From the NCBI GenBank assembly GCA_021786845.1, contig JAJYMO010000049.1, positions 1-64,000 of the forward strand: a stretch of 64,000 bases of DNA, written 5' to 3'. The DNA is from Pseudomonadota bacterium (GTDB taxonomy: Bacteria > Pseudomonadota > Gammaproteobacteria > Burkholderiales > Sulfuriferulaceae). Below, piece by piece: positions 43,746 to 56,468 of this stretch. The translations under genes were made by a program, and so were the position numbers. Every line of letters starts with the position of its first letter. Positions within the stretch are counted from its first letter, which is position 1. Under the pieces are notes generated by a model. The model searched no databases and was not told where the DNA came from. It worked only from the letters and a program-made list of their open reading frames with translations.

Positions 43746-45132
43746 GCGCCATCGCCACAATTTCGGCGGGCACAGCGCCAATAGAGCCAGCGCCCATAAT
43801 CAGTACCACATCGCCATCGCGCGCGTTGGCCAGCAGGGTGGCGGCCAAATTGTCAATGTGTGCGACAAACACCGGCTCAACCTTACCTGCCACCCGCACT
43901 GCGCGAGACAGCGCACGCCCATCTGCTGCCACGACAGGCGCCTCACCCGCCGCATAAACTTCAGCCAGCAGTAACGCATCCACGCTGGACAGCACCGCAA
44001 CAAAATCTTCAAACAAATCCCGGGTACGGGTATAACGGTGGGGCTGAAACCCCAACACCAAACGGCGTCCCGGGTAGGCGGCGCGTGCAGCAGCAATGGT
44101 TGCACCAATTTCCGCCGGATGATGGCCGTAGTCATCAATCAAGTTGAATTGCCCACCATCAGGCAGGCTGATTGCCCCATAGCGCTGAAAACGGCGGCCT
44201 ACACCTGAAAATTCAGCCAGTGCGGCAAGGATGTCGGCGTGCGGCACATTGATTTCCAATGCAATGGCAATGGCTGCCAGGGCATTCAACACATTATGTT
44301 CGCCTGACAAGTTCAACTCGACATCGAAGACATGCACACCCCCACCATTGCTCACGCTGAAACACATGCGCTCACCTTCAGCCCGTACCTGGGTGGCACG
44401 AAGGTCTGCGGGTTGATGAATCGCATAGCTGGTGACAGGTTTACTGATTTTCGGCATGATGGCGCGCACATTGGCGTCGTCCGCACACAAGACAGCGCGT
44501 CCATAAAAAGGGATGTGTTCGACAAACTCGACAAAAGCCTGTTTCAGCCGTTCAAAGTCATGGCCGTAGGTTTCCATGTGGTCAGCATCAATATTGGTCA
44601 CCACGGCCAGGATCGGCATCAGATGTAAAAATGAAGCGTCGGATTCGTCGGCCTCTGCGACCAGATAGTCGCCTTGCCCTAAACGCGCATTGGCGCCAGC
44701 CGCCAGCAAGCGACCGCCGATCACAAAGGTAGGGTCCATGCCTGCGCGGGCCAGAATACTGGCAATCAACGAAGTGGTGGTGGTTTTGCCGTGAGCGCCG
44801 GCAATCGCAATACCTTGCCGCAAACGCATCAATTCTGCCAGCATGATGGCGCGTGGTACTACGGGGATCGAACGTTCGCGCGCCGCAATCACTTCCGGGT
44901 TGTCTGCCTGTACTGCTGTCGAGACCACAATGGCATCGGCTGCGCCGACGTGTACGGCATCGTGGCCCAAAAACACTTGCACGCCCAATTGCGCCAAACG
45001 GCGCGTGTTGGCATTATCTGCCAAATCTGAACCCGTGATGACATACCCCTGGTTGTGCAACACTTCTGCGATACCACTCATGCCCGCACCACCCAGACCA
45101 ACAAAATGGAGTCGTTTAATTTTATGCTTCAT
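43729..45132 (-). CDS. murC: UDP-N-acetylmuramate--L-alanine ligase
   Basis: [62 protein letters not shown]. Confidence 0.96.
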   Translation of the reverse strand: MKHKIKRLHFVGLGGAGMSGIAEVLHNQGYVITGSDLADNANTRRLAQLGVQVFLGHDAVHVGAADAIVVSTAVQADNPEVIAARERSIPVVPRAIMLAELMRLRQGIAIAGAHGKTTTTSLIASILARAGMDPTFVIGGRLLAAGANARLGQGDYLVAEADESDASFLHLMPILAVVTNIDADHMETYGHDFERLKQAFVEFVEHIPFYGRAVLCADDANVRAIMPKISKPVTSYAIHQPADLRATQVRAEGERMCFSVSNGGGVHVFDVELNLSGEHNVLNALAAIAIALEINVPHADILAALAEFSGVGRRFQRYGAISLPDGGQFNLIDDYGHHPAEIGATIAAARAAYPGRRLVLGFQPHRYTRTRDLFEDFVAVLSSVDALLLAEVYAAGEAPVVAADGRALSRAVRVAGKVEPVFVAHIDNLAATLLANARDGDVVLIMGAGSIGAVPAEIVAMAHERVS

Positions 45133-46220
45133 TTTGCGGCCTCCCGGCATTGTTGTGCGACGGCAACCGTTGCATCCGGCTTGGCCACCTGTCGTGCGCG
45201 TTGCGCCATGTGGCGTAATTCGTGACGATCCAAGGCCATGAGGTGATCAGCCAGCATCTTGTCCTCCAATTCCGGCTGGGGAAGCAATTTGGCAGCGCCC
45301 TGCCCCACCAAAAACTGCGCATTCAGCGTTTGATGATCATCCACCGCATGAGGATAGGGCACCAGAAAAGCAGGCACCCCCGCGGCAGCCAGCTCGGCCA
45401 AAGTCAGCGCCCCTGCGCGTGTAATCGCCACATCACACCAGCCATACATGTCCGCCATGTCGGTAATGAAATCACGCACATCCGCGACCACGCCCACTTC
45501 GGCATAAAGCGCACGCAAACCTTCGACGTGCCGGCTCCCCGCTTGATGGATGACTTCAGGCCGCACAGCAACCGGAATACGTGCCAGTGCGCGAGGCACC
45601 ACTGCATTTAATGCGGCTGCGCCCAGACTTCCGCCCACCACCAGCAAGCGCAGGGGGCCTGAGCGACCTGTTTTGTCGATGCTTGCCGCAGCTGAAATTT
45701 CTTTGCGCACCGGATTACCGAGCCACTGTGTGGGCTTGTTCTTGCACAGCAAAGGGGCATCATTGGGGTGCGTAAACGCTGAGGGAAAGCCAGTCAACAC
45801 TTTCTGGGCCAGGCAAGCCAGGACCCGATTGCTTAATCCGGCAACAGCGTTTTGTTCATGGATCACCAAAGGAATACGCAACAGGGCAGAAACCAGCCCG
45901 CCGGGAAAACTGGGGTAGCCCCCCATTCCTAACACCACATCGGGCTTGAAATGCCGGATTGCACGCAACGCTTGAACCGTCGCACGTACCAATATCCCGG
46001 CGAACACCACTTTACGCAACACCCCTTTTCCACGCAAACCACCGATGCTTAAACGCACCATGTCATAGCCGAAAGGCGGCACAATGCGGGTTTCCATGCC
46101 ATGATGCCCGCCCAGCCACACCACCTTCCAACCTTGTTGCGCCATCTCGCCCGCCACAGCCAACCCTGGGTAAATGTGCCCGCCGGTTCCTCCTGCCATC
46201 ACCATCACAGTACGTGCCAT
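45129..46220 (-). CDS. murG: UDP-GlcNAc:undecaprenyl-PP-MurNAc-pentapeptide GlcNAc transferase
   Basis: [98 protein letters not shown]. Confidence 0.97.
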   Translation of the reverse strand: MARTVMVMAGGTGGHIYPGLAVAGEMAQQGWKVVWLGGHHGMETRIVPPFGYDMVRLSIGGLRGKGVLRKVVFAGILVRATVQALRAIRHFKPDVVLGMGGYPSFPGGLVSALLRIPLVIHEQNAVAGLSNRVLACLAQKVLTGFPSAFTHPNDAPLLCKNKPTQWLGNPVRKEISAAASIDKTGRSGPLRLLVVGGSLGAAALNAVVPRALARIPVAVRPEVIHQAGSRHVEGLRALYAEVGVVADVRDFITDMADMYGWCDVAITRAGALTLAELAAAGVPAFLVPYPHAVDDHQTLNAQFLVGQGAAKLLPQPELEDKMLADHLMALDRHELRHMAQRARQVAKPDATVAVAQQCREAAK

Positions 46221-46222
46221 CG

Positions 46223-47389
46223 CTATGCCCTTTTCCTGCCGAGTTTGAGGGCACGCGTTTCATAATCCACACGCAACAATATTCCCATCGCCACGCAATT
46301 GGTGACAATTCCACTGCCGCCAAATGACAACAGCGGCAGAGTTAACCCCTTGGTGGGCAATAAACCGACATTCACCCCGATGTTAATGCCTGCTTGGGCA
46401 CCTATCCATACCCCTATGCCCATCGCGGTTAATGCGCTGAAATGACGTTCCAGCACAGCAGCTTCACGGCCAATCTGAAAAGCGCGGATGATCAACCAGG
46501 CAAATAATCCAATGACGACTGCCACCCCAACAAAGCCCAACTCTTCCGCAATGACGGCAAGCAGAAAATCGGTATGGGCTTCAGGTAAATAAAATAATTT
46601 TTCTATGCTGCCGCCCAGTCCCAGCCCCCACACTCGCCCGCGACCAAAAGCAATTAATGCATGCGACAACTGATAACCTTTACCGAAAGGATCCGCCCAG
46701 GGGTCCATAAAGCCCACAATACGTTGTAAACGATAAGGCGAACTCCAGATCAGGCCGACAAAACCAATAACGGACATCACCAACAACCCGATAAAAATAC
46801 GCAGATTTAATCCGCCCAAAAAGAGTGTCGTCATGGCAATCGCAATAATGACCACAAAAGCGCCGAAATCAGGTTCGCGTAACAACAAAAACCCGGTGAA
46901 AAGGATGGCCACTAACATCGGTAAAAAACCCTGTTTGAGGTTGTGCATCAAAGCGGCCTTGCGCACAGCGTAATCAGCCGCATAGAGCGCCGTAAACAGT
47001 TTCATTAATTCAGAAGGTTGCAAATTAAATACCAGCAATGGCAACCAGCGTTGGCTGCCATTCACATTTCGTCCTATTTTCGGCACCAGCACCAGCGTGA
47101 GCAAGACCAGGCCCGCCACAAATAGCCAGGGGGCAAGCCGTTGCCATTGCAGCATGGTCACCATTCGAAAAGCCATAAAACCGGCCATCAAACCTGCGGC
47201 GACATAGCCCGCTTGCCGAATCAGGAAAAAATTGGCGTGATAGCCCGTTGCCTTACTGGCCTCTGCGGTATCAATGGAGGCGGAATACACCATCACCAGA
47301 CCAAAGGACAGCATGGTAATCACCAACCAAATCAACACATTGTCATAATGCGTTTCGTGATGTTTTAAATTGTTTGCCATGCTCATCAC
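46223..47389 (-). CDS. ftsW: Lipid II polymerase/SEDS protein FtsW
   Basis: Multi-[82 protein letters not shown]. Confidence 0.96.
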   Translation of the reverse strand: MMSMANNLKHHETHYDNVLIWLVITMLSFGLVMVYSASIDTAEASKATGYHANFFLIRQAGYVAAGLMAGFMAFRMVTMLQWQRLAPWLFVAGLVLLTLVLVPKIGRNVNGSQRWLPLLVFNLQPSELMKLFTALYAADYAVRKAALMHNLKQGFLPMLVAILFTGFLLLREPDFGAFVVIIAIAMTTLFLGGLNLRIFIGLLVMSVIGFVGLIWSSPYRLQRIVGFMDPWADPFGKGYQLSHALIAFGRGRVWGLGLGGSIEKLFYLPEAHTDFLLAVIAEELGFVGVAVVIGLFAWLIIRAFQIGREAAVLERHFSALTAMGIGVWIGAQAGINIGVNVGLLPTKGLTLPLLSFGGSGIVTNCVAMGILLRVDYETRALKLGRKRA

Positions 47390-48747
47390 ACATGCTCCTG
47401 TGCGAGATGTTTGACAGCGGCAATAAATACTTGTGCACGGTGCGCATAATTGTCGAACATGTCAAAACTGGCGCAGGCGGGTGACAGCAGCACGGCATCA
47501 CCCGGTTTGGCTTGTGCATAGGCCAAAGCCACTGCGTCTTCCATATTTTCAGCGCGTAATATGGGTACGCCAGTACTGGCCAGTGCTTGCGCAATCAATC
47601 CGCCATCCCGCCCAATTTGCACCAGGCCCGTGCAGGTGTTCATGGCTTCAGCCAGCGGTGAAAAATCCTGCCCCTTGCCTTCGCCGCCCGCGATGAGCAC
47701 CAAAGGTCTGTTCATTCCTTTTAAAGCAGCGACGGTCGCGCCCACATTGGTGCCTTTAGAATCGTCATAAAAATCGACATCCGCAACATTTGCTACCCAT
47801 TCCACACGGTGGGCCAAGCCACCAAATTCGCGCAAGGCTTGCGCCAAAGGGGCATCCGGCAGACCTATGGCATGGCACAGCGCCCAGGCAGCCAGTGCGT
47901 TGGCCACATTGTGTTGGCCTGCCACGCGCAAATCTGCTGCGGGCATTAAGTGCTGGCTACCACGGCATAAATAACCTTCCTGCAAACCAAATTCATCTTC
48001 ATTTTTGGCTGGTGATAAACCGAAACTCATCTGACGGTGATCTGAATGAGCCCACTGAACGCTGAACGCATCATCGCGGTTAATGACCTGCACCCCGGCC
48101 CCCGCATAAATACGCGCCTTGGCTGCCGCATAAGCATGCATTCCGGGGTAACGATCCAAATGATCCTCACTGACATTCAGCACCGTTGCTGCTGCGCTGT
48201 GCAGGCTGTACACCGATTCCAGCTGAAAGCTGGATAATTCCAGCACGAACACGTCTGTTTGGGGATCCTTGTCCAGCGCTTCCAAAACGGGAATACCGAT
48301 ATTGCCGGCCATCTGGGTGCGCAAACCTGCCGCTTCGCACATACTGGCCACCATGGTGGTGACTGTACTCTTGCCATTTGACCCGCTGATGGCAATCACC
48401 CGTGCCGTACTGGGCAAAGCCCGTGCAAACACTTCCACATCGCTCCACACCGGCTTACCCGTTGCGATGGCTGTCTGAATCAGGGGGTGAGAAAGGGGGA
48501 CACCGGGGCTGACCACAATGTATTGTGCCCAAGCCAGGTCTTCGACTTGCCATGCACCCAAATGGACGACAACTTCCGGACACTGTTCGCGCAAGGCAGG
48601 CAAAGCCGAAGGCGTTGCAGACTGGTCTGCAACGCACACTTCTGCGCCGCGCCGAACCAACCAGCGCGCAGCAGCCAACCCGCTCGCACCCAGGCCAAGT
48701 ATCAGTACCTGCTTTGCATTCCAGTTCATTGCTTGTCCGGTATCCAT
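47386..48747 (-). CDS. murD: UDP-N-acetylmuramoyl-L-alanine--D-glutamate ligase
   Basis: [73 protein letters not shown]. Confidence 0.96.
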   Translation of the reverse strand: MDTGQAMNWNAKQVLILGLGASGLAAARWLVRRGAEVCVADQSATPSALPALREQCPEVVVHLGAWQVEDLAWAQYIVVSPGVPLSHPLIQTAIATGKPVWSDVEVFARALPSTARVIAISGSNGKSTVTTMVASMCEAAGLRTQMAGNIGIPVLEALDKDPQTDVFVLELSSFQLESVYSLHSAAATVLNVSEDHLDRYPGMHAYAAAKARIYAGAGVQVINRDDAFSVQWAHSDHRQMSFGLSPAKNEDEFGLQEGYLCRGSQHLMPAADLRVAGQHNVANALAAWALCHAIGLPDAPLAQALREFGGLAHRVEWVANVADVDFYDDSKGTNVGATVAALKGMNRPLVLIAGGEGKGQDFSPLAEAMNTCTGLVQIGRDGGLIAQALASTGVPILRAENMEDAVALAYAQAKPGDAVLLSPACASFDMFDNYAHRAQVFIAAVKHLAQEHV

Positions 48748-48751
48748 ATCG

Positions 48752-49837
48752 TCATCTCAGTTTCAGGGTGGATAAACCAATCAGCACCAGCATCATGGTA
48801 ATAATCCAGAATCGAACCACCACCTGAGTTTCTTTCCAGCCTTTTAATTCAAAATGATGATGCAGGGGTGCCATACGAAACACCCGCTTTCCCGTTAATT
48901 TGAATGAGGCCACCTGTATCACCACGGACAGGGTTTCAATGACAAACACCCCTCCCATAATGAACAGCACAATTTCCTGGCGCACAATCACCGCCACCAC
49001 GCCCAAAGCGGCGCCCAGTGCCAATGCGCCCACGTCGCCCATAAATACCTCGGCAGGGTAAGCGTTAAACCACAGGAAAGCCAACCCTGAACCGGAAACT
49101 GCCGCACAAAAGACCCCCAATTCACCTGCGCCGGGGATATGAGGTTCTCCCAAATAATGGGAAAACACGGCATTCCCGGCCACGTAGGCGAACACGGCCA
49201 GCGATGAGGCCACCATCACGGTTGGAAGGATAGCCAAGCCATCAAGGCCATCGGTTAAATTCACGGCATTGCTGGAACCGACAATGACAAAATAGGTCAA
49301 TGTGACAAAACCGACTGTTCCCAACGGGATGGCAATGTGCTTGAAAAACGGTACAATCAGCTCGGTTTGTGCTGGCAATTGAGTTGAATAGGCGATATAT
49401 AATGCGGCGCCGAGCCCCAATGCCGATTGCCAAAAAAATTTGCTGCGCGCTGAAAGGCCTTTGGGGTTGCGGTGGACTACCTTGCGGTAATCGTCCACCC
49501 ATCCGATGACACCAAATCCCAGCGTGGTCAACAGCACCACCCAGACATAGTGATTGGACAGATCGCTCCACAACAGCGTGGAGATCGTAATCGAGACCAA
49601 AATGAGGGCACCACCCATAGTTGGGGTACCTGCCTTGATTAAGTGTGTTTGTGGGCCATCATTGCGCACCGATTGACCAATTTTCATTGCCGTCAGGTAA
49701 CGAATAACGCCGGGGCCAACCAGAAAAGAAATTCCCAGGGAAGTCAAAGAGGCCAACACCGCACGCAGGGTAATGTAATTAAAGACATTGAATGCGCGGA
49801 CTTGGCCTGACAAGGATTGAAACAACCAGAGCAACAT
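48752..49837 (-). CDS. mraY: Phospho-N-acetylmuramoyl-pentapeptide transferase
   Basis: [78 protein letters not shown]. Confidence 0.97.
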   Translation of the reverse strand: MLLWLFQSLSGQVRAFNVFNYITLRAVLASLTSLGISFLVGPGVIRYLTAMKIGQSVRNDGPQTHLIKAGTPTMGGALILVSITISTLLWSDLSNHYVWVVLLTTLGFGVIGWVDDYRKVVHRNPKGLSARSKFFWQSALGLGAALYIAYSTQLPAQTELIVPFFKHIAIPLGTVGFVTLTYFVIVGSSNAVNLTDGLDGLAILPTVMVASSLAVFAYVAGNAVFSHYLGEPHIPGAGELGVFCAAVSGSGLAFLWFNAYPAEVFMGDVGALALGAALGVVAVIVRQEIVLFIMGGVFVIETLSVVIQVASFKLTGKRVFRMAPLHHHFELKGWKETQVVVRFWIITMMLVLIGLSTLKLR

Positions 49838-51207
49838 CAGATCACCTCCTCTAGCTGTTCGACCACGCGTTCCATATGCATGAAACGGGAACCCTTTACC
49901 AACAGCGTCACGTTGTCGCCGAGGTGTGCTGACAAAGCTTGTACCAGCGCATCCGCATCATTGAAATGTTGGGCAGACGCACCAAATTGCGTGACGGCCG
50001 CCTGGCTGGCCTCGCCCAGCGCGTACAAACTGTCCACATGACAGGCTTTGGCATAGCGGCCTATGTCGGCGTGCGCCGTGACACCGGCCTCACCTAATTC
50101 ACCCATATCGCCCATCACCAATATTCGTATGCCCGGTGATGACGCCAGCACATCAATCGCGGCACGCATGGATTCCGGATTGGCATTGTAGGTGTCATCG
50201 AACAGGCGCGTACCCTGTTTTCCCGTTTTGAACTGCAAGCGCCCTTTGGGTGCGTGAAACCCTTCTAATCCTGTGCGCATGGCGTGTATTGAGATACCAA
50301 GCACTTGTGCTGCGGCCAGTGCTGCCAGCGCATTCATCACATTGTGCCGCCCAGGAACCGGCAAACAAATCGCTAACTCCGTATCGAACAGGCGAATTTT
50401 TATGTCACTGCGGTCTTCATGCAGAAGACAAGCCACGGCGTGAACCTGTGCTGTTTTACCTGAATCTTCGCGTATTGAAAAAGCCACAACCTGACGCTGG
50501 CCGGCAAAATCCCGCCACAGTTGGGTGTAACGATCATCTGCATTGAGCACGACGATGGCTTGTGCTGGCGCGCCGAGGATAATTTCCCCTTTCGCTCTGG
50601 CCACAGCTTCTGGCGAACCCAATATGCCGATGTGTGCGCTGCCCGCATTGTTAATCAGCACGACTTCTGGTTGCGCCAAACCCACCAAATAGGCCAATTC
50701 ACCAGCATGATTCATACCCATTTCAATCACGCCAAATTGGTGGTGCGGGCATAATCCCAATAAAGTTAATGGCATACCGATGTCATTATTGAAATTTCCT
50801 TGCGTGGCCCATACCTGATTTTCACCGACGGCCGCACTTAATATAGCGGACAGCATGTCTTTCACGGTGGTTTTTCCGCTGCTGCCCGTGATCGCGATCA
50901 GTCGTGCGGGCATCCGTTTACGCCAATACGCAGCTAACTGACCGAGGGCCAAACGGGTATCTTCTACCACCACCGCAGGACCGGTGACCGGCGCACTGCG
51001 CGCATCCACCATCACAGCTGCCGCGCCGGCATCCAATGCAGCCTGCGAAAACTGGTGTCCATCGAACCTGTCGCCGCGCAATGCGACATACAGATCACCC
51101 GTTTGAAGTGTTCGACTGTCTGTGCAGACCCGATGACATCCAGTTTCGGCACCGCGCAGTACACCGCCCGTAGCTTCTGCAATTTGGCTGGTGGTTAATC
51201 TGTTCAT
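49837..51207 (-). CDS. murF: UDP-N-acetylmuramoyl-tripeptide--D-alanyl-D-alanine ligase
   Basis: [48 protein letters not shown]; likely start [15 protein letters not shown]. Confidence 0.95.
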   Translation of the reverse strand: MNRLTTSQIAEATGGVLRGAETGCHRVCTDSRTLQTGDLYVALRGDRFDGHQFSQAALDAGAAAVMVDARSAPVTGPAVVVEDTRLALGQLAAYWRKRMPARLIAITGSSGKTTVKDMLSAILSAAVGENQVWATQGNFNNDIGMPLTLLGLCPHHQFGVIEMGMNHAGELAYLVGLAQPEVVLINNAGSAHIGILGSPEAVARAKGEIILGAPAQAIVVLNADDRYTQLWRDFAGQRQVVAFSIREDSGKTAQVHAVACLLHEDRSDIKIRLFDTELAICLPVPGRHNVMNALAALAAAQVLGISIHAMRTGLEGFHAPKGRLQFKTGKQGTRLFDDTYNANPESMRAAIDVLASSPGIRILVMGDMGELGEAGVTAHADIGRYAKACHVDSLYALGEASQAAVTQFGASAQHFNDADALVQALSAHLGDNVTLLVKGSRFMHMERVVEQLEEVI

Positions 51208-52679
51208 GAGTAGATCTCCAGGGCACGTTGCGCGTGCGCATAATCCCAAAAGGGATGTTTTATCCCGGCAATTTCCTGATAACGCTCGTGCCCTTTGCCC
51301 GCAATTAACACCACATCACCCGCTTGCGCTTGTGCAATACTTTGCGCGATAGCACTGGCTCTGTTCACTTCCACCCACTCATTTCCCGACATCCGTGTAC
51401 GCATCGCGGCGATAATGGCATTGGGGTCTTCGCTTCGCGGATTGTCCGAAGTCAGGATGACATGGTCAGCCCCATACGCCGCTATGGCACCCATTTCAGG
51501 GCGTTTTCCTGCATCACGATCACCGCCACAACCGACAACGCAATAGAGATGTCCTGAGCCCGACACCAATTCACGCAAAGTCTGCAAGACGTTCTCAAGC
51601 GCATCGGGGGTGTGCGCATAATCAATGACCACCCAAGGCTGATTTTCACCCCCCAAGATTTGCATACGGCCCTCAGGCGCAACCACATTAGCCAGATGTT
51701 CGACCGCCTGATCCAGGTTCACACCGCTGACCAACAATGCGCTCAGTACGGCCAGCAAGTTACTGGCGTTGAAACGTCCCAGCACCGGCGCGCGCAGTTG
51801 AGCGGCGCCCCAGGGCGTGTCGACTCGCAAGCTTAAACCTTCCGCCGACAGATGTAATTCGCTGCCGCGCACAGTGGCTTGACCAAAACCGTAGCTCAGT
51901 ATTTCGGCAGCACCCTGTGGCTTGTGCATCAAGCTTCGGCCAAATTCATCGTCCTGGTTGATGACCGCATAACGCAGGCCGGACCAATGAAACAATTTGG
52001 CTTTTACCGCGGCGTAATGCGCCATATCGCCATGGTAATCAAGGTGATCACGACTTAAGTTAGTCAGAACGGCCACATCAAAATGCACTGCATTGACGCG
52101 CCCCTGGTCCAAGCCTTCTGAAGACACCTCCATCGCGAGCGTTTGAACACCTGCCTGACGATAGGCGGCCAGGGTGGCTTGCAGCACTGCGGCATCCGCC
52201 GTGGTGTTTTTGCTGTCTGTTAAATTGGGATAAATTCCGTTACCCAGCGTGCCCAGTACCGCCGTGCGGCGCCCCAATTTATTTAAACTCTGCGCAATCC
52301 AATGCGTACAGGACGTCTTGCCATTGGTACCCGTCACCCCGATGTTCCATAAATGGCGCGATGGTGCGCCATAAATTTGTGCAGCGATCGCACTGATGTG
52401 CAGTTTCAGTTGGTGCACCGGCACATTGGGTACTTGAGCCAGAGCGCTGTCCCAAACGTAACCTTCTGCATCCCACAACACGGCTTCCGCCCCTGCTTGC
52501 ACTGCAGCGGCGATATGCTGCCGACCATCCTGTTTGCCGCCTTGATAAGCGGCAAACGCCATACCTGGCCTGATTTGCCGGCTGTCGGTGCTCAAACCGT
52601 GAATGACCGCGCCCTGATGCGTCAAAGCAGCCAAGATGGCTGCTGCATCGGGGGGATTTGTGATGTGGGTTGCGTTCAT
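51204..52679 (-). CDS. murE: UDP-N-acetylmuramoyl-L-alanyl-D-glutamate--2,6-diaminopimelate ligase
   Basis: IGVTGTNGKTSCTHWIAQ; MEVSSEGLDQGRVNAVHFDVAVLTNLSRDHLDYHGDM; DNPRSEDPNAIIA (mDAP-specific DNPR). Confidence 0.96.
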   Translation of the reverse strand: MNATHITNPPDAAAILAALTHQGAVIHGLSTDSRQIRPGMAFAAYQGGKQDGRQHIAAAVQAGAEAVLWDAEGYVWDSALAQVPNVPVHQLKLHISAIAAQIYGAPSRHLWNIGVTGTNGKTSCTHWIAQSLNKLGRRTAVLGTLGNGIYPNLTDSKNTTADAAVLQATLAAYRQAGVQTLAMEVSSEGLDQGRVNAVHFDVAVLTNLSRDHLDYHGDMAHYAAVKAKLFHWSGLRYAVINQDDEFGRSLMHKPQGAAEILSYGFGQATVRGSELHLSAEGLSLRVDTPWGAAQLRAPVLGRFNASNLLAVLSALLVSGVNLDQAVEHLANVVAPEGRMQILGGENQPWVVIDYAHTPDALENVLQTLRELVSGSGHLYCVVGCGGDRDAGKRPEMGAIAAYGADHVILTSDNPRSEDPNAIIAAMRTRMSGNEWVEVNRASAIAQSIAQAQAGDVVLIAGKGHERYQEIAGIKHPFWDYAHAQRALEIYS

Positions 52680-54421
52680 CTCGCCCCCACCGCAACAGTC
52701 ACACCTGTTTTTGTACTTTCAGGCGGCGCCAATGCTTTGTCAGGCGGCACATGAAGCAAGTGCAAACTGTCTTCCATCACCGAATGAAACAGAGGTCCGG
52801 CTACGACGCCACCATAATATTGACCTGCACTGGGTTCGTCGATCATGATGGCGACAATTAATTTGGGGTCGCTGACTGGAGCAAAACCAACAAATGAGGC
52901 AATGTAACGGTTTGACGCATAACCGCCATGATCGGGTTTATGCGCGGTACCCGTTTTCCCCGCCGTACTGTAATCATCCAGATTCGCCAGGGGTGCAGTG
53001 CCATCTGCCGTCACCACATTCGTCAACATGGTTTTCATCTCATCGGCACTTTGCGCAGAAAATACCTGGTCACCGGCAGGTATGCCAGTGGATTTGACAA
53101 AACTGATGGGCTTTAACAGGCCATGATTGGTGAACACGGTGTATGCGCGGGCCATTTGTAACAAACTGACAGACACCCCGTTACCATACGACATGGTTGC
53201 CTGATCAATGGGTTCCCAGTGTTGCCAGGGGCGTAGCGTGCCTCTGGCTGAACCTGGAAATACATTTTCCGGCGGCACACCAAATCCGGCATCATGTAAT
53301 TTTTGCCAAAAGTATGGGGGTGCTAAAGTCAAAATAATTTTTGATGCGCCCACATTGCTGGATTTTTCAATGATCTGGGAGACCGTTAATACCCCTTCCG
53401 GGTGAGCATCATGAATCCAGTATTTGCCCACCTGCCATTTCCCGCCTGTCGTGTCGATGGTGCTGTCAGGCCGATACTTCCCCGTATCCAATGCGGCGGT
53501 CAGCGCAACCGGCTTCATAACGGAACCGGGCTCATAAGCGTCGGTGACTGCACGATTACGCATTTGCGCTGGTTTGAGTCCAGTCAGGTTGTTTGGGTTG
53601 TATGACGGGGCATTGACCATGGCCAATACTTCGCCCGTTTTTGCATCCAGCATAACGAGTGCACCGGCTCGCGCTTTATTGGCAATCACTGCCGCCTTCA
53701 ATGCACGGTATGCGATGTATTGCAAACGCATATCAATGGATAGCTGCACATCCTGTCCGGGCTTGGGCGTTTGAATACTCTGCACATCTTCAATGATATT
53801 GCCATGCCGATCCAGCAGAACCCGCTGGCTACCTGGTCGACCGGCCAGCGAATTGTCCAGACCCAGTTCCAGTCCTTCCTGACCATTGTCATCGGCACCG
53901 GTGAAGCCCAACACAGCACCCAAAGATTCGCCAGAGGGATAATAGCGACGGTATTCGCGCTGTAAAGACAAACCCGGGATATTGAGTTTGGTGACATCTT
54001 CAGCCTGATCAGGTGGAAGATGTCGTTTGATAAAGACAAATTCATGTTCCGTGTCTGCCAGCCTGGCACTCACCTGCCGCGGTGTCATTTGCAAAACGCT
54101 TGCCAGCTGGTCGCGTTGCGCCGTTGTCATCTGGATATTGGAGGGATTGCACCACACGGACTCTACAGGCGTGCTGACAGCGAGTATCTCCCCATTGCGA
54201 TCACTCACCATGCCGCGATGCGCGGGCAAAGGCACCACACGACTGGTGAGCGCGTCGCCCTTGCGTTGCAGAAATGTCTGATGTAATACCTGTAAATACA
54301 CCGCTCGTCCCGCCATCATGATTAACCACAACAGAATCAGCACCAGGATCAATGTGCTGCGCCACTGTTTCAGATGCAATGACAATAAATGCCCAGAGGG
54401 GTGCTCTATGCGCTGCATCAC
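52676..54421 (-). CDS. ftsI: Peptidoglycan D,D-transpeptidase FtsI (PBP3)
   Basis: AYEPGSVMKPVALTAAL, SSNVGASKI, AGKTGTAHKP catalytic motifs. Confidence 0.97.
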   Translation of the reverse strand: MMQRIEHPSGHLLSLHLKQWRSTLILVLILLWLIMMAGRAVYLQVLHQTFLQRKGDALTSRVVPLPAHRGMVSDRNGEILAVSTPVESVWCNPSNIQMTTAQRDQLASVLQMTPRQVSARLADTEHEFVFIKRHLPPDQAEDVTKLNIPGLSLQREYRRYYPSGESLGAVLGFTGADDNGQEGLELGLDNSLAGRPGSQRVLLDRHGNIIEDVQSIQTPKPGQDVQLSIDMRLQYIAYRALKAAVIANKARAGALVMLDAKTGEVLAMVNAPSYNPNNLTGLKPAQMRNRAVTDAYEPGSVMKPVALTAALDTGKYRPDSTIDTTGGKWQVGKYWIHDAHPEGVLTVSQIIEKSSNVGASKIILTLAPPYFWQKLHDAGFGVPPENVFPGSARGTLRPWQHWEPIDQATMSYGNGVSVSLLQMARAYTVFTNHGLLKPISFVKSTGIPAGDQVFSAQSADEMKTMLTNVVTADGTAPLANLDDYSTAGKTGTAHKPDHGGYASNRYIASFVGFAPVSDPKLIVAIMIDEPSAGQYYGGVVAGPLFHSVMEDSLHLLHVPPDKALAPPESTKTGVTVAVGAR

Positions 54422-54705
54422 GGATGAAATGCGTGCAGCTGTGCCGCCGTCACCACCCGCATTTGGCGCGCATCAGGTAATTGCATTTGCAACTGCTCGC
54501 TGGCTATTTTCCCAACCCGCGCATGCATCGCCCAAGTGCTTTGTTCCAATTGCAGCCGACCCCATTCTTCATCCAGCTGAATTTGTTGGGACTGCGCCTG
54601 TTGCAAGCTGATAAACGCCTTCCGCGCCTGATGCTGACTTTTAATGAGTGACAAGGCGCACAGCACCACCGTTATCAACAAAACAAGCTGCCAGCGCATC
54701 AACAT
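54418..54705 (-). CDS. ftsL: Cell division protein FtsL
   Basis: Small bitopic protein between rsmH and ftsI; LLITVVLCALSLIKSQHQARKAFISLQQAQSQQIQLDEEWGRLQLEQSTWA. Confidence 0.88.
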   Translation of the reverse strand: MLMRWQLVLLITVVLCALSLIKSQHQARKAFISLQQAQSQQIQLDEEWGRLQLEQSTWAMHARVGKIASEQLQMQLPDARQMRVVTAAQLHAFHP

Positions 54706-54724
54706 GCCATCCCCATGATATGTC

Positions 54725-55657
54725 TCATGACTTCACCATTTCTATCGTACGCATCACGGCACTGCGAGCACGCGGATTCCTGGCAACCTCTGCTTCCGAT
54801 GGGCGCACAGCCCGCCCGATCAATCTCATGCCAGGCGAGGGGATCTGGTCAGCGCGTAACGGCAATTTCGCGGGCATCAGCGGGGGGTTGCTGCGCTGGC
54901 GCATAAACCGCTTCACCAACCGGTCCTCCAGCGAATGAAACGCAATTACCACCAATCTTCCTCCTGTAGCCAAACGATCCGCTACCAATGGCAAAGTTAA
55001 CGATAACTCCTCAAGCTCGCGGTTGATGTGAATCCGTATAGCTTGAAAGGTGCGTGTGGCCGGGTTTTGTCCGGTATCACGCCCCGGCATGACAGCCGCG
55101 ACCAAGTGCGCAAGCTGCTGCGTGTGTGTAATTGGCACACGCGCTTGTTGTGCAACAATCGCTGCTGCAATGCGCCTAGCATTCCGCTCTTCGCCATAAG
55201 CCCAAAGTACCTCTCTTAATTCGGTTTCAGTGACCTGTGCCAACCATTCCGCTGCCGTCAACCCGGATGTGGTATTCATGCGCATATCCAGTGGCGCATC
55301 GAAGCGGAAACTGAATCCGCGACTTGCCTCATCCAGCTGCGGGGAAGACACCCCTAAATCCATCAGAACACCATCCAGCGTGCCCACACCCAAGCGATCA
55401 AGCTGCGCACTCACCTGGTCAAACCCACTGTGACAGATGCTAAATCGTGGGTCTTGCCATTGCTGGCCCACCGCCACGGCTTGAGGGTCTTTATCCAGCG
55501 CAATCAAACGACCCGCCGATCCTAACCGCTGCAAAATTTCCTTGCTGTGTCCGCCTCGCCCAAAGGTTAAATCGGCATATACCCCGTCTGGACGTATATT
55601 GAGCGCATCGACTGCGGCATCTCGCAGTACGGTTTCATGGTTATTTTCGCCACTCAC
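54725..55657 (-). CDS. rsmH: 16S rRNA (cytosine1402-N4)-methyltransferase
   Basis: [67 protein letters not shown]. Confidence 0.96.
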   Translation of the reverse strand: MSGENNHETVLRDAAVDALNIRPDGVYADLTFGRGGHSKEILQRLGSAGRLIALDKDPQAVAVGQQWQDPRFSICHSGFDQVSAQLDRLGVGTLDGVLMDLGVSSPQLDEASRGFSFRFDAPLDMRMNTTSGLTAAEWLAQVTETELREVLWAYGEERNARRIAAAIVAQQARVPITHTQQLAHLVAAVMPGRDTGQNPATRTFQAIRIHINRELEELSLTLPLVADRLATGGRLVVIAFHSLEDRLVKRFMRQRSNPPLMPAKLPLRADQIPSPGMRLIGRAVRPSEAEVARNPRARSAVMRTIEMVKS

Positions 55658-56103
55658 AAACTAAAGCCGGCCAGTTCTGCAGGCATCTCCGCATCTTTAA
55701 AACTCAAGGCCAAATCCATTTGGTCTTGCCAACGCTGCTCGTTCCATAATTCAAACTTCACACCCTGCCCGACCAACACTGCATTTTTGTCCAGACCGGC
55801 AAATTCCCGCAACATGGCGGGTAACAGAATTCGGCCTGTGGCATCCAGCTCCAAATCAGCTGCATTTCCGACCAATAAGCGTTGCAGACTGCGTGTTTGG
55901 GTATTGAAACTGGAAAGGCTATTGAGCTTTTTTTCAATCGGTTCCCATTCAACCAATGGAAACATCAGCAAACATTTACTGGGGTCTGCTGTCACCACCA
56001 CACGGCCATCGCCTTGCGCGAGCAGCGCGTCACGGTACCGGGCCGGCACCATCAGCCTCCCTTTGGTATCCAAATTCAACGTGCTCACGCCACGAAACAT
56101 CAT
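55654..56103 (-). CDS. mraZ: Transcriptional regulator MraZ
   Basis: [26 protein letters not shown]; second AbrB-like repeat [25 protein letters not shown]. Confidence 0.95.
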   Translation of the reverse strand: MMFRGVSTLNLDTKGRLMVPARYRDALLAQGDGRVVVTADPSKCLLMFPLVEWEPIEKKLNSLSSFNTQTRSLQRLLVGNAADLELDATGRILLPAMLREFAGLDKNAVLVGQGVKFELWNEQRWQDQMDLALSFKDAEMPAELAGFSL

Positions 56104-56128
56104 TCACCCCTTACGTTGTTACCATTTT

Positions 56129-56163
56129 CCCACTTTTTACCACAAAACACCACTTATCACCAC
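56129..56163 (-). promoter_or_regulatory. MraZ-type operator: four 5-bp direct repeats at 10-bp spacing
   Basis: Minus strand GTGGTGATAAGTGGTGTTTTGTGGTAAAAAGTGGG: GTGGT x3 plus GTGGG, starts exactly 10 bp apart, between mraZ and its promoter. Confidence 0.88.
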
Positions 56164-56190
56164 TATAGTGAATTACTTTGTGTTGGTCAA
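56162..56190 (-). promoter_or_regulatory. Sigma70-type promoter of the dcw cluster
   Basis: Minus strand TTGACC-N17-TATAGT, with the MraZ repeats immediately downstream. Confidence 0.82.
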
Positions 56191-56468
56191 GCAAGTGTTA
56201 TTTTTTATGCGTGCTGCGAAAATAGGCGAAGTACAGGATTAAGCAGTGATATTTATTCCCCGGCATGGCGTAAAAAACGCTATGTGAATTGGGTGATTAG
56301 CGTGAAACTCGCGTCGCGAGACTTCGTTTGTCTGGCTCTCCCCTGTAGGGAGAGCAAGGAGTAAGGGGAAACGGGCATGGCGACCGTGCTGTTTCATCAT
56401 TTGGGGCGGTAATTTGCCATGACCGTCAGGACGGGAATGTGTATAGCATGGGGATGCAGAAACAGCGT

